Assembly (NCBI RefSeq): GCF_002776525.5
Contig: NC_045443.1
Location: 61,235,005 to 61,299,004 of the forward strand
Direction: 5' to 3'
Length of the DNA: 64,000 bases
DNA from: Piliocolobus tephrosceles
Lineage: Eukaryota > Chordata > Mammalia > Primates > Cercopithecidae
Shown here: positions 22,517 through 33,540 of the stretch, piece after piece
Position numbering within the stretch: the first letter of the stretch is position 1
Layout of the letters: the number at the start of each line of letters is the position of its first letter
Notes under the pieces: model-generated
What the model was told of the DNA's origin: nothing
Database searches by the model: none
Seen by the model: only the letters and a program-made list of their open reading frames with translations
Program-made: the position numbers and the translations under genes

Positions 22517-22600
22517 GCTTAGATGTCATTCTAAGTTCAAGGAAAGCCATTGGAAGGTTCCAAAAAGGAACGTGACAACATCTATATTTTTAAAAGATCA
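22517..22600 (+). repeat. L2 fragment, part 2
   Basis: 'tgtcattctaagttcaaggaaagccattggaaggttcc' and 'aacgtgacaacatc' continue the L2 broken by the Alu. Confidence 0.7.
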
Positions 22601-22602
22601 CT

Positions 22603-23335
22603 CCTCAAAACCACAATGAGATATCACCTCACACCCATTAGGATGGCCACTCTCAAATGATCAAACAAACACATTCCAGAAAATAACAAGTCTCGGCCAG
22701 GGTGTAGAGAAATTGACACCCTTGTGCACTGCTGGTGGGAATGTAAAATTGTATAGCCACTAAGGAAAACAGTGTGGAAGTTCCTCAAAAAAACCAAAAA
22801 TAAAATCCTCATATGATCCACCAAGCCCACTTCCGGGTACATATCCAAAAGAATTGAAAACAGAAGAGATATTTGCACACTCATGTTTATGGAGCTTTAT
22901 TCACAATAGCCACAAGAGAGAAGCAACCCATTAATGGATGAATGGGTAAAGAAAATGCACTATACACATAAAATAGAATATTATGCAGCCTTAAAAAAGA
23001 AGGAATTCCTGTCATATGCCACAATATGGATGAACCTTAAGGATACTAAGCTAAGTGAAGTGAGCCAATCAATAAAGGACAAACATTGCATGATTTTACT
23101 TCTATGAGATATCTAAAGTAGTCAAACTCTTATACACAGAAAGCAGAATGTTGACTGCCAGGGATCGGGATGAGGAAGAAAACAGAAATTGTTCTTCAGT
23201 GGTTACAGGGTTTCAGTTTTGCAAGATAAAAAGTTCTAAAGATCTGTGGCCCAACAATATGCATGCAAATAACATCACATTAAACATGGTTAAGATGATC
23301 AATTTTATGCTACGTATTTTGTAACCACAATTGTA
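22603..23335 (+). repeat. L1M 3' end inserted in L2
   Basis: Starts at 'aaaccacaatgagatatcacctcacacccattagg' in L1 ORF2 and runs through 'gaatattatgcagcctt' and 'ttgactgccagggat' to the 3' end 'atgctacgtattttgtaaccacaa'. The frames are broken. Confidence 0.82.
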
Positions 23336-23990
23336 AACATCACTGTAGATGTTGAAGTCGTGTTTGGGGTCCAGGGGTGGGGAGGAGCTTGGGAGGGGAT
23401 GGCAAGAGGGAAGTGAGAGACCACAATGAAGGAGCAACAGCAGGAGATGAGGGTGACTTGGACTAGATAGCCAGGTAGAAGGAGAGGAAGGGATGACTCG
23501 GGGTTTCATTTTAGAGTTAAAGTCAAAATTTACTAATAAATTAAATATGAGAATAAAGAAAGAAAAAAATCAAGAGTGGCTCCTAGGATGTGTTTGTTTG
23601 AGCAAATGGGTGGAATATATTGATATATACTTAGAAAGAAAGAGTGGGGAAAGAAAAAAGTTGGCCAGGATGTACAACCAAGTATTCAGGTTTGAACTTT
23701 TAATTTAAGATAGGTATTAGACTTCCAAGTGGAGAAGTCTAGGAGGCAGATGGACTTGAAGCTTGGGGGGGATTTCTGGCCAGAAGGTGTCAATTTGATA
23801 TTTAAAGCTATGGGGCTGGAGGAGAGCTCCTGAAAAGAGAAAGAGAAAGGAAGGTACAGAGCACATAACCAAGCCCTGGAGAGCCCAACTTGGAGAGCTT
23901 GGGTGGAGTGAAGAGCTGGCAGAGGAGACAGAAGGAGCAGCCAGGGCGGAGGAGGAAAACCAGGAGGAGCATGTAATGTGATCAGTACCC
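23336..23990 (+). repeat. L2 fragment, part 3
   Basis: 'gggatgactcggggtttc', 'gagtggctcctaggatgtgtttgtttgagcaaatgggtgg' and 'attagacttccaagtggagaagtctaggaggcagatgg' are in L2 order, so one old L2 spans 21862-23990 apart from the insertions. Confidence 0.7.
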
Positions 23991-24112
23991 AGAGAAAAGT
24001 GATTCGCATTTCTAGTGTGCATTTGTTAACATAAATATGATGATAATAAAGATAGTTAACATTTGTTATATATATTCTACATATGATTTACATATATATT
24101 ATATATATATGT

Positions 24113-24310
24113 AATTTTTTTTTTGAGACAGAGTGTTACTCTGTCACCCAGGCTGGAGTGCAGTGGCATGATCTCAGCTCACTGCAACCTCTGCCTCCCA
24201 GGCTCAAGTGATCCTCCCACCTCAGCCTCCCAAGTACTAGGGATTACAGGTGCATGCAACCATGCCCGGCTAGTTTTTGTGTTTTTTGTAGAGACGGGGT
24301 TTCACCATGT
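24113..24310 (-). mobile_element. Alu, antisense, incomplete
   Basis: Poly(T), then reverse Alu up to 'gggtttcaccatgttgc', where the next, forward Alu cuts in after 'cttgttaa'. Confidence 0.85.
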
Positions 24311-24319
24311 TGCTTGTTA

Positions 24320-24640
24320 AGGCCAGGCATGGTGGCTCACGCCTGTAATGCCAGCACTTTGGGAGGCCGAGGTGGGCGGATCACCTGAGGTCAGGAATTC
24401 GAGACCAGCCTGGCCAGCATGGCGAAACCCCAACTCTACTAAAAATACAAAAAAATTAGCCCGGTATGGTGGCGCATGCCTGTAGTCCCAGCTGCTCCGG
24501 AGGCTGAGGCAGGAGAGTAGCTTGAACCAGGGAGGTGGGGGTTGCAGTGAGCCAAGGTTGCGCCACTGCACTCCAGCTTGGGTGACAGAGTGGGACTCCA
24601 TCTCAAACTAAATAAATAAATATAAAAAAAAAACACACAC
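24320..24640 (+). mobile_element. AluS within an Alu cluster
   Basis: Full length, with an (AAAT)n tail. 'cttgttaa' occurs on both sides (about 24312-24319 and 24648-24655), a likely short target duplication. Confidence 0.88.
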
Positions 24641-24667
24641 GATCAGGCTTGTTAAATATTTTTTATG

Positions 24668-24877
24668 TTTGTTTGTTTGAGGCTCCTGCCTCAGCCTCCA
24701 GAGCAGCTGGGACTACAGGCGTGTGCCACCACACCTGGCTAATTTTTTTGTATTTTTAGTAGAGACGGGGTTATGCCATGTTGGCCAGGCTGGTCTCAAA
24801 CTCCTTACCTCAGGAGATTGCCCACCTCGGCCTCCCAAACTGTTGGCATTACAGGCAAGAGCCACTGCACCTGGCTG
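24668..24877 (-). mobile_element. Alu, antisense, inserted in MIR
   Basis: Reverse Alu without a clean poly(T). It is bracketed by 'gttaaatattttttatgt' and 'gttaaatattttctatgt', copies of the MIR target. Confidence 0.8.
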
Positions 24878-25110
24878 AGTTAAATATTTTCTATGTGCCA
24901 GGCACTGTGCTAACTGCTTTCATATTATCTGATTTTATCCTGTAAGACAGGAATCATTATTATCCCCATTTTTCAGATTAAAACAGACAAGCAAAAGCTG
25001 AGGTTTAAAGAAATTATCTCTTGTGAAATCACACAGCTAACAATTGAGCCAGTGTCTGACCTAGATCTATGGCCTACAGAGCCCCACGTTTAACTACTGT
25101 TATCTGGCCT
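24878..25110 (+). repeat. MIR element
   Basis: 'tatgtgccaggcactgtgctaactgctttcatatt', 'attattatccccatttttcagat', 'tgaaatcacacagctaacaattgagcc' give a clear MIR. Its 3' part belongs to the duplicated segment A. Confidence 0.88.
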
Positions 25111-25358
25111 CATTGTTGCCCCACGCACTTGAAATATAAATTTTTAAAGACATTTTATTATTTTTTGTATTCATCAGAATTTATTGACTCCTGATTATTT
25201 TTTCCTTAATGTTGATTTTGTAGACTCGTTTGCAGGAAGAACAATGTCAGGTGGAGAGAAGGAACTGAATGAATATTTTTAACAAATTTGTAGATGTTAA
25301 TATACTTTACTTATTTGCAATTTTCATAGCTATACGATATTCTATCCCATTTCCAGTG
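25014..25358 (+). repeat. Inverted duplication, arm A (345 bp)
   Basis: The reverse complement of this segment recurs at 26365-26708. I count about 21 differences by hand, roughly 6%. It starts in MIR ('ttatctcttgtgaaatcac') and ends 'ctatcccatttccagtg'. Confidence 0.95.
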
Positions 25359-26221
25359 TTTTTGCTCTTTTAGTAGCAAATACTCTGAATCTCTGCATGT
25401 TACTCATTTTCTATCATCCTATTCCTTGTGATGGATACCCACAGGTACTCATCTACAGGATTCAAGGGCATGAGCACGTTTCTAGGTGCCCTGACCCCAA
25501 GAGTAGGGGTTTTGTTAGAGGCAAAGCTAAAAGGAAATGATAAAATAAATGAACATTTATAGAAGTTAAATCTATTAATCTAGCCTAATACACCGAGAAC
25601 AACAGGGAATAATAAGCCATCTATCTTAACGTGCATGGTTAGGACCTCAAGGAAAGTGGGCTCAAGCAGTGAGTGTTAGTACACATGGAAAATCACATTT
25701 GCCATGTTTTCTACGGCTTTGGGCTGCTGCATCCCTGCAGTTTAATAGGAGAAAGGCTGGTGAAAATGTTACCAACTGCCAGCGGTCAATGGCGAAAGAA
25801 CACACTTCTCTAGGAAAGATTACCTTCTTTGAAGAAGTGATGGGGGAATAAGGCATAAAACTCTCTGACCTGAGAGACCTTCACAGCCAGGCCTGCACTG
25901 CTCATGCTTTGGGACCAGAAAGTGGATGGCTTGATATGGTAGCTGCACCTCTGAGAAAAGGGCATTCTTGGCAGGAGAAAGGGTGTTACATGGAAAGATC
26001 AGTGATAGTACACATGCCTGTCCATAGACTGAGGTGGCTTTCCCACCCTTCAACACTCCTTCAGACCCCCACTGTAACAAAGGAATGTGTCTACCTCTGA
26101 ATTCATCTTTTACTGAACAAATAACTCATGAGGGTTGCCATATGTCTGACACTGTAGGAAGAGCTGGAGCAGGGCCTAAAACATTATAGTGCAAATATCT
26201 ATTTACACATCTGTATGAGAG
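25359..26221. other. Intergenic spacer between duplicated blocks
   Basis: Unique-looking. Overlapping frames on both strands at 25662-26100 show no domain. Confidence 0.4.
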
Positions 26222-26365
26222 TAACCGATGCTAGCTGCTGTAACAAACAACCCCCCAAACTCAGTAACACAATCAAGCTGTATTTCTCCTTCACACCATA
26301 GCCTGGTGTGGGTCAGGTAGGTGACTTGGGGTTCTAGGCTCCTTTCATTTTTTTGCCACTGCCAC
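26222..26365 (+). repeat. Direct duplication, copy B1 (144 bp)
   Basis: Near-identical to 26706-26850, with 11 substitutions and one C-run length difference by hand. It abuts the inverted copy A' with the shared bases CAC. Confidence 0.95.
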
Positions 26366-26708
26366 ACTGGAAATGGGATAGAATATCGTATAGCTAAGAA
26401 AATTGCAAATAAGTAAATTATATTAACATCTACAAATTTATTAAAATATTCATTCAATTCCTTCTCTCTGCCTGATATTGTTCTTCCTGCAAATGAGTCT
26501 ACAAAATCAACATTAAGGAAAAAATAATCAGGATTCAATAAATTCTGATGGATATAAAAAAGAACAAAATGTCTTTAAAAATTTATATTTCAAGTGTGTG
26601 GGGCAATAAAGAGGCCGGATAATAGTAGTTAAACGTGGGGCTCTGTAGACCATAGACCTAGGTCAGACACTGGCTCAATTGTTAGCTGTGTGATTTCACA
26701 AGAGATAA
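26365..26708 (-). repeat. Inverted duplication, arm A' (344 bp)
   Basis: Reverse complement of 25014-25358. It lies precisely between the two B copies. Its right junction shares TAA with the start of B2. Confidence 0.95.
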
Positions 26709-26850
26709 CTGATGCTAGCTGCTGTAACAAACAACCCCCCCAAACTCAGTAACACAATCAAGCTGTATTTCTCCTTCACATCACAGCTTGGTGTGGGTCA
26801 GGCAGGTGACTCAGGGCTCTGGGCTCCTTCCATTTTTTTGTCACTGCCAC
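26706..26850 (+). repeat. Direct duplication, copy B2 (145 bp)
   Basis: Second copy of B ('taactgatgctagctgctgt' to 'cactgccac'). Non-duplicated sequence resumes at 26851. Confidence 0.95.
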
Positions 26851-27014
26851 CTTAGTATGTGGCCACCATGGCGAGGAAGAGAAAGCACTTGCAATGATGT
26901 GAGGTTTTATGTCTTGGTATGGAGGAGACACGAATCACTACTGTACATGTCCAAGTCACATGGCAAGCGAGGCCAGGAAATGTCATCTTCCTATAATGCA
27001 AGAAAAAGAACCCA

Positions 27015-27088
27015 GGGCTGGGCACGGTGGCTCACGCCTATAACCGCTGCACTTTGGGAGGCCGAGGCAAGAGGCTTGCTTGAGCCCA
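27015..27088 (+). repeat. 3'-truncated Alu fragment
   Basis: Begins as a normal Alu ('ggctgggcacggtggctcacgcc') and breaks off after 'ttgcttgagcccagg'. Confidence 0.8.
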
Positions 27089-27170
27089 GGTGAGGATTAA
27101 AAGAGAGCAATTAAACACTGCCTGGTGCATAGTTAGTGCTCAAGAATTGTGCTATAATCAATGTTACTAA
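27089..27170 (+). repeat. MIR 3' part
   Basis: 'aaacactgcctggtgcatagttagtgctcaagaattg' matches the MIR tail pattern. Confidence 0.65.
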
Positions 27171-27506
27171 ATTGTCTAGGGTTAGATGTTTCTAAATTAA
27201 AACTATTTCCTGCTTTGTATTTGTCCTTTATTCCAAAAACGTAAAAGTTTCTCCAGTCATTTCTGGTTTGCCAAGGATGAAATACTAAAGCAACTTCATG
27301 GATTGTGATTTCAAGTATATGAAAAGTTTAAGACCCAATTGCTTTTGAAGGAGATTCGTCTAGAAAAACCAGGGATTCAAACCCAACACATCTGATGCTA
27401 GAGTCTACCCTCCTAGTTGACACAGAATTACATTAAAATCACTATTGATTGGATTATGCTTTGATAAACACGCAACTTCATTTAAGTCTAGTAAATAATT
27501 AGCATT
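27171..27506. other. Intergenic sequence without recognised feature
   Basis: No frame or repeat that I can name. Confidence 0.4.
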
Positions 27507-27638
27507 ATGAGGTCAGGAGTTTGAGACAAGCCTGGCCAATATGGTGAAACCCCATCTCTACTAATAATACGAAAATTAGCCAGGCATGGTGGCAGGCACC
27601 TGTAGTTCCAGCTACTTGGGAGGCTGAGGCAGAAGACT
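27507..27638 (+). repeat. Internal Alu fragment
   Basis: From 'tgaggtcaggagtttgagac' to 'gaggctgaggcagaag'. Both ends are missing and no target duplication is seen. Confidence 0.8.
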
Positions 27639-27654
27639 TGGAGATTTACTCTTT

Positions 27655-27910
27655 AGAGCAACAGTTTCCAACCTTTTTGGCAACAGGGACCAGTTTTGTG
27701 GAAGACATTTTTTCCACAGATGATAGTGGAAGTTGGGGGGATTAGACTGTCATAAGGAGTGCACAACCTAGATCCCTCAATTGTGCAGTTCACAGTAGGG
27801 TTCATGCTCCCATGAGAATCAGCCTTGGCTGATCTGACAGGACACAGAGCTCAGGCAGTAATGGTCACTTACCCCCTGCTGTGCAGTCCAGTTTCTAATG
27901 GAGTGGGGGG
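27655..27910 (+). mobile_element. MER1-type hAT-Charlie DNA transposon fossil
   Basis: 'tttccaacctttttggcaacagggaccagttttgtggaagacattttttccac', then 'cctagatccctcaattgtgcagttcacagtagggtt', match my memory of MER1B. Non-autonomous, no coding sequence. Confidence 0.75.
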
Positions 27911-27922
27911 AGGGTAATTAGC

Positions 27923-28020
27923 ATTATTGAAATCTAATTCATATATCATACAATTTAGTACTTTATTGGGTACAATTCAGTGGTTTTTAGTATATTTACA
28001 GATGTGCAATTATCACACAA
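27923..28020 (-). repeat. L1M 3' fragment, antisense
   Basis: 'gggtacaattcagtggtttttagtatatttacag' is the reverse of an old L1 3' end. It is followed by a 45-base antisense Alu scrap (28020-28064). Confidence 0.65.
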
Positions 28021-28064
28021 TGAATTTTGGAGCTGGAATCTCACTCTGTTGCCCAGGCTGGAGT

Positions 28065-29287
28065 GGAGAATCTACAAAGAACTTAAACAAATTTATAAGA
28101 AAAAAAAAAACTCCATTAAAAAGTGGGCAAAGGGTCAAGTGCAATGACTCATGCCTATAATCCCAGCACTTTGGGAGGCCAAGGTGGGTGGATCACTTGA
28201 AGTCAAGAGTTAAAGACTAGCCTGGCCAACATGGTGAAACCCTGTCTCTACCAAAAATGCAAAATTAGCTGGGTGTGGTGGTGTGCTCCTGTAATCCCAG
28301 CTACTTGGGAGGCTGAAGCAGAAGAATCGCTGGAACCTGGGAAGCGGAGGTTGCAGTGAGCCAAGATCATGCCACTGCACGCCAGCCTGGGCAACAGAAC
28401 GAGACTCCAGCTCAAAAATAAATACATACATACATACATACATACATACATAGGCAAAGGACATGAACAGACACTTCTCAAAGAAGACATTCATGCAGCC
28501 AACAAACATGAAAAAAAAAGCTCAATATCACTGATCACTAGAGAAATGCAAATCAAAACCACAATGAGATACCATCTCACACCAGTCAGAATGGTGATTA
28601 TTAAAAAGTCAAGAGACAACAGATGCTAGCAAGGTTGTGGAGAAATACGAACTCTTTTACACTGTTGGTGGAAATGTAAATTAGTTCAACCATTGTGGAA
28701 GATGGTGTGGCAATTTCTCAAAGATGTAGAACCAGAAATACCATTTGACCCAGCAATCCCATTACTGGGTATATATCCAACGGAACATAAATCATTCTAT
28801 TACAAAGGTACATGCATGCGTATGCTTATTGCAGCACTATTCACAATAGCAAAGACATGGAATCAACCCAAATGCCTATCAATGACAGACTGGATAAAAG
28901 AAATGTGGTACACATACACCATAGAATACTATGCAGCCATAAAAAGGAAGGAGATTATGTCCTTTGCAGGGACATGGATGGAGCTGGAAGCCATTATCCT
29001 CAGCAAACTAACACAGGAACAGAAAACCAAACACCACATGTTCTCACTTACAAGTGAGAGCTGAAAAATGAAAACACATGGACACAGGGAGGGAACCAAC
29101 ACACACTGGGGCCTGTCGGGGGTTGGGGTGAGGGGAGGGAGAGATTGAGGAGAAACAGCTAATGTATGCTGGGCATAATACCTTCGTGATGAGTTGATAG
29201 GTACAGCAAAGCACCGTGGCACACGTTTACCTATATAACAAACCTGCACCTCCTGCATATGTGCCCCAGAACTTAAAATTTAAAAAA
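28065..29287 (+). repeat. L1PA/L1PB 3' end, interrupted by an Alu
   Basis: Runs from 'gagaatctacaaagaactt' through ORF2's end and the 3' UTR ('acacactggggcctgtcggggg', 'taacaaacctgcacctcctgc') to an A-rich tail. The Alu at 28133-28451 splits it. The 123-codon frame at 28693-29064 is the ORF2 C-terminus, with 'DWIKEMWYTYTIEYYAAIKRKE'-type L1 sequence, and it ends prematurely at neither a host exon nor a domain of its own. Confidence 0.93.
28133..28451 (+). mobile_element. AluS inside L1
   Basis: Full length, with a (CATA)n tail (28421-28451). Target duplication gggcaaag (28125-28132) and aggcaaag (28452-28459). Confidence 0.93.
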
Positions 29288-29498
29288 AGAAAGAGAAGAT
29301 GGCTTGGAAGGGACTCAGTCAGAACCTACCCTTGTTTTACTTGGTTTAATCACTTGAGCTTTTAGAAGCAGAACAATGGGAGAAAGTGTTTTGTTTCATC
29401 TCAGAGGTATTCTAGTTTCTCTCTCTTTTTTTTTTTTTTAACAAAAATATATATATTTTTAAAGGAAAAAATAAAGGTGATCAGAAATGAGGAAAATT

Positions 29499-30006
29499 GG
29501 CTGGGCACAGTGGCTCACGCATGTAATCCCAGTACTTTGGGAGGCCGAGGTGGGCCAATTGCCTGAGGTCAGGAGTTCAAGACCAGTCTAGCCAATATGG
29601 TGAAATGCTGTCTCTGCTAAAAATACAAAAAAAATTAGTCAGGCATGGTGGCATTCGCCTGTAATTCCAGCTACTTGGGAGGCTGAGGCAGGGGAATTGC
29701 TTGAACCAGGGAGGTAGAGGTTGGTGGCTCACAGTTATAATCCCAACCCTTTGGGAGGTCGAGGCAGGCGAATCACCTGAGGTCAGGAGTTCAAGACCAG
29801 CCTGACCAACATGGAGAAACCCTGTCTCTACTAAAAATACAAAATTAGCCACGCATGGTGGCACATGCCTGTAATCCCAGCTACTCGGGAGGCTGATGCT
29901 GGAGAATTGCTTGAACCCGGGAGGCAGAGGTTGTGGTGAGCCAAGATCACGCCATTGCACTCCAACCTGGACAAGAGCAAAACTTCGTCTCCAAAAAAAA
30001 AGAAAG
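29499..30006 (+). mobile_element. Tandem double Alu with one target duplication
   Basis: An Alu lacking its 3' end (29499 to about 29721, breaking at 'gtagaggttg') is joined directly to a second Alu lacking its first bases ('gtggctcacagttataatccc' onward). The pair shares a single flanking repeat, aaatgaggaaaatt (29485-29498) and aaacgaggacaatt (30007-30020). Confidence 0.9.
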
Positions 30007-30020
30007 AAACGAGGACAATT

Positions 30021-30357
30021 TGTTTAGCATGGTGTGAAACAAGATACATAATAATAAATATTCACTGAATAAAAAAAATACCTAACCAAACTAAACCAAA
30101 ACAAATAAAATGGTCATCCATTTTAACAGCTCATAAATTTCCACTTGGAAAAAGAAAAGTTACAATATATCTTGTTTAGAATGGGAGAGTGTTGATGAAG
30201 AAAATATAGTAAGCCTCATTGCCAGAGAACCAAAGGCCTCTAGTGATGTAAGTAGGGAAGAAGGGGTTCCAGTATATCTGCTTATGTACCCCTCAAAATA
30301 ACTTATGGAAACTGGGGATAATTTACATTAATTAGAGGAAATTTCTAAATAATCCAT
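30021..30357. other. Intergenic sequence without recognised feature
   Basis: AT-rich, no named repeat. Confidence 0.4.
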
Positions 30358-30655
30358 GGCCAGGCATGGTGGCTCATGCCTGTAATCCTGACACTTTGGG
30401 AGGCCAGGGCAGGGAGATCACTTGAGGTCAAGAGTTCCAGACCAGCCTGGGCAACATGGCAAAACTCCATCTCTACCAAAAATACAAAAATTAGCTGGGC
30501 GCAGCAGTGCACACCTGTGGTCCCAGTTACTCAGGAGGCTGAGGTGGGAGGATCGCTTGACTTGAGCCTGGGAGGCAAAGGTTGCAGTAAGCCGAGATTA
30601 TGCCACTGCACTCCAGACTGGGCAACAGGGTAAGATCCCGTCTGAAATAAAAATA
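30358..30655 (+). mobile_element. AluS
   Basis: Full-length body with a small 'cttgactt' duplication near 30556-30563. A/T-rich tail. Confidence 0.9.
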
Positions 30656-30837
30656 AGAAGAATTCATATTAGGTCAAATGCAGGTCATGGTTTTAAAAGT
30701 CTACTAGAATTGAGAAATAATCTTAGAATGAAGATAACTGAGTCTTGGTAATGCAAGATGAGCAGAAAAAATTCTGTAAAATAATTAGCAGGAAGTTCTA
30801 GACCTGGAAATACATTGGTCACAGTGAAGACAGGAGA

Positions 30838-31086
30838 TAGCAGTGGTGCGATCTCAGCTCACTGCAGCCTCTGCCCCTGGGTTCAAGCGATTTTCCTGCC
30901 TCAGCCTCCCGAGTAGCTGGGATTACAGGTGCTCACCACCATGCCTGGCTAGTTTTTGTATTTTTAGTAGAGATGAGGTTTCGCCATACTGTCCAGGCTA
31001 GTCTCGAACTCCTGACCTCAGGTTATCCACCCACCTTGGCCTCCCAAAGTGCTGGCATTACAGGCGTGAGCCACTGCGCTTGGCCA
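30838..31086 (-). repeat. Alu, antisense, lacking its 3' end
   Basis: Starts at 'gcagtggtgcgatctcagctc' without poly(T) and runs to the Alu head at 'cactgcgcttggcc'. Confidence 0.88.
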
Positions 31087-33540
31087 CACCATCCTTATTA
31101 CATTCTAGAGTTACACTGCCTGAGCTCCAACCTCTAACGGCTAGTCACAGTAAAATTTCCAAAAGTCCATCTATTCCCTCTTAGGCTCTCATTCCTCCCA
31201 TATTATGGCCTTGAGGTTCCTTCTTGCTTCGAAGTGCCTCAGGGGACACAGTAGTTGTCTCCTTGGTCCTGTACTGATACGCTGAATATGGCAAAGAAGC
31301 ACCAACAGTTGAGTAGTTGCTGGCCTTTGAGAGCTGTGTCCAAAGCACAGTGCTGGACAATATGCCTGCCCGCCGGGTAAAACAACAGTAGTGTCCTCCG
31401 AAGCAGCAAATCTAAAATTGCCAACGCTGACACAAAGAATCAGAGGCACACGTTGGCACATGATTGAAATGCTCCAACAATTTCACAGAAGGAGTAAATA
31501 AGCATTTCAGTAAAAACAGATGCTACAGGCAACATACCCCATAACCGCGCCTAGTAGGTGAAGGAAGTACTTTTCTCCTTAGCATATCTTTGGTGGTAAT
31601 TATTTGTCAGTTTGCCCAACTGATGGGACAAACAAGATCATTTTCTCATTTACAGCTATTCTAGAAAAAGCAATAGAGAGAGTTGACTTAAAATGTAATG
31701 TTATTTTAAACTATGCAAGATATATTAACTTGTTAATACATGTAAATTTTCTACTTGTCCCTTTGTCATTATATCATGGGTATAGGAAACAAAAGGAAGA
31801 ATTATGTATGCTTAAGTCAGGATAAGCACTCCCATGAACTAGGAAGTCCCTGAGTAAAGAGTTAAGGAATTTGGTATCCTTCTTTCTGAGTTAAGGAATC
31901 TAGTACCCAGAGAATAAATGATAAAAATATCAATGTCACATTTCTTCATGTAGCTGGAAGCAAGACAGGCTTCATAATGGTTCTAGACTTCCACTGTTTA
32001 CGTGGGCATCCTTTTCCTTTCCTCTTCTTTTTTTAAATGTACATGCTATGGATCTATATTGTGACTTAGCTCTTAGCACCTCACAAAAGTCTGCTTGTTT
32101 TAGCCCCATGAGCATCTACAGCTTTCTCAGATCTTTGCCAGGGAGAGGCTTTTAGGGTGGATGTTTATACTACACTTAAGAAAGAATTCCTTCTACTCTG
32201 ATGAGCAAGAAAGGCAGTTAAAGACCAAAAAAAAGTCAATAATCTTCGAAAAATGAAAACACATCTCACTTCTCCACTCAAACCCCCTATGACATTGAAC
32301 CCTTAAATGCAGATAAGCCTAAAACTATATAAAACCCTGGACTTAGCAGTTTTATATACTAATGCATTTCCTTTTTCTTTAACTTAAGGTAGTTTGAGTT
32401 GTCTCTAGCAACAGTTCAGATTAATACAGACACCAAATTATTAACAGTACTTATCTTCTAGTAGTGAGATTACAGGTGACTATTTTTCCTTTCTGTTTTG
32501 TTTGTTTTTTAGTATTGACAATAAATTTACTAATTTTTCAATAAAAGAAAAACTAAGGCATTATTTTAATGTATGGAGGAAAACAGATGGAACATCACTG
32601 AGGATGGAGAGCTGACGGACACCCAATCAACCTAAGGAAAGGATGTGGACCCTTCTTGGCTATCTCCACTCCCTACTCCACTTCCAGGGTTCTCTCGAAC
32701 TCCACCCCCCGCCAACCCCAACACTCACGTTTCTTGCATAATCCAGTTTTTTAAATCCGGGGATAGGGAAACAGCATTAATGATTTCTGAAAGTCTCTGC
32801 CAAGTCTGTGATTTTCAGAATGACCGCTATTCCTGCTCGGGTCATAATTTAACTCTAATTAAATCTAAGGTTGATGCTGTATTTTTCTGTGCAAGAGAAA
32901 AGCACAGAACATGAGAAATTCTTTTTTCTTTCCAGTAAACACTTTGATATTTAAAGAAAAAGAGAACACTATTGATGGGACTTTGGACACAGACAGTTAG
33001 AAATTCCATTAAAGTTAGTTTGAACTTGTTGTGCATGTTCCATTTGCAAAGAACAAAAAAATGCGCTTAATTTGCTGCTGGAAAGAGTTGTTCACCTAGC
33101 TCCTCATTCAAGTTCCTCATTCAAGGAAGTGACACTATTACCATGAGGAGTCATGGAATGTATCTGGGGACTGACTCCTCTGGGGATCCCTAAGATAGGC
33201 TCTGGGTCTCTCTGGAAATTTCGGTAACAATTTGGGACCTGTGGCCATCTCAAGGTTCTTGTCTGTGACCAGTAAGTCTGGGCAGAGCACAAAGAGTATC
33301 AGCACTCATTTTGGCAAGCAAAATACACTGACTCTGGATAATTTATGCAAAAGGTGAATTTATTTAAAGCTATTTTAATAGTTCCGAGAACCTGCAGGAA
33401 GACCAGAGAATTAGGCTTGAGGGTCCCTAGCTAGGAACCCACTCAGGGTTATGCCACATAAATGTTTAGAAGACATCACTGCCTCTGTCACTGTCCCTGC
33501 CCAGACCCAGCAGCCAGTATCTACCATCCCCAACACTGCC
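31087..33540. other. Intergenic sequence, no confident gene
   Basis: About 2.4 kb with little nameable repeat content. A - strand region at 31189-31540 has long open stretches in more than one frame (see findings). 32380-32440 ('agtttgagttgtctctagcaacagttcagattaatacag') resembles the 3' end of an old LTR. Nothing else is supported. Confidence 0.4.

Noticed and set aside
28421..28451. Short regular repeats as a CRISPR-like array
   Set aside because: It is a (CATA)n Alu tail; no spacer-repeat structure exists anywhere in the window.
28693..29064. 123-codon + strand frame as a host gene
   Set aside because: It is the C-terminal end of L1 ORF2, followed by the L1 3' UTR.
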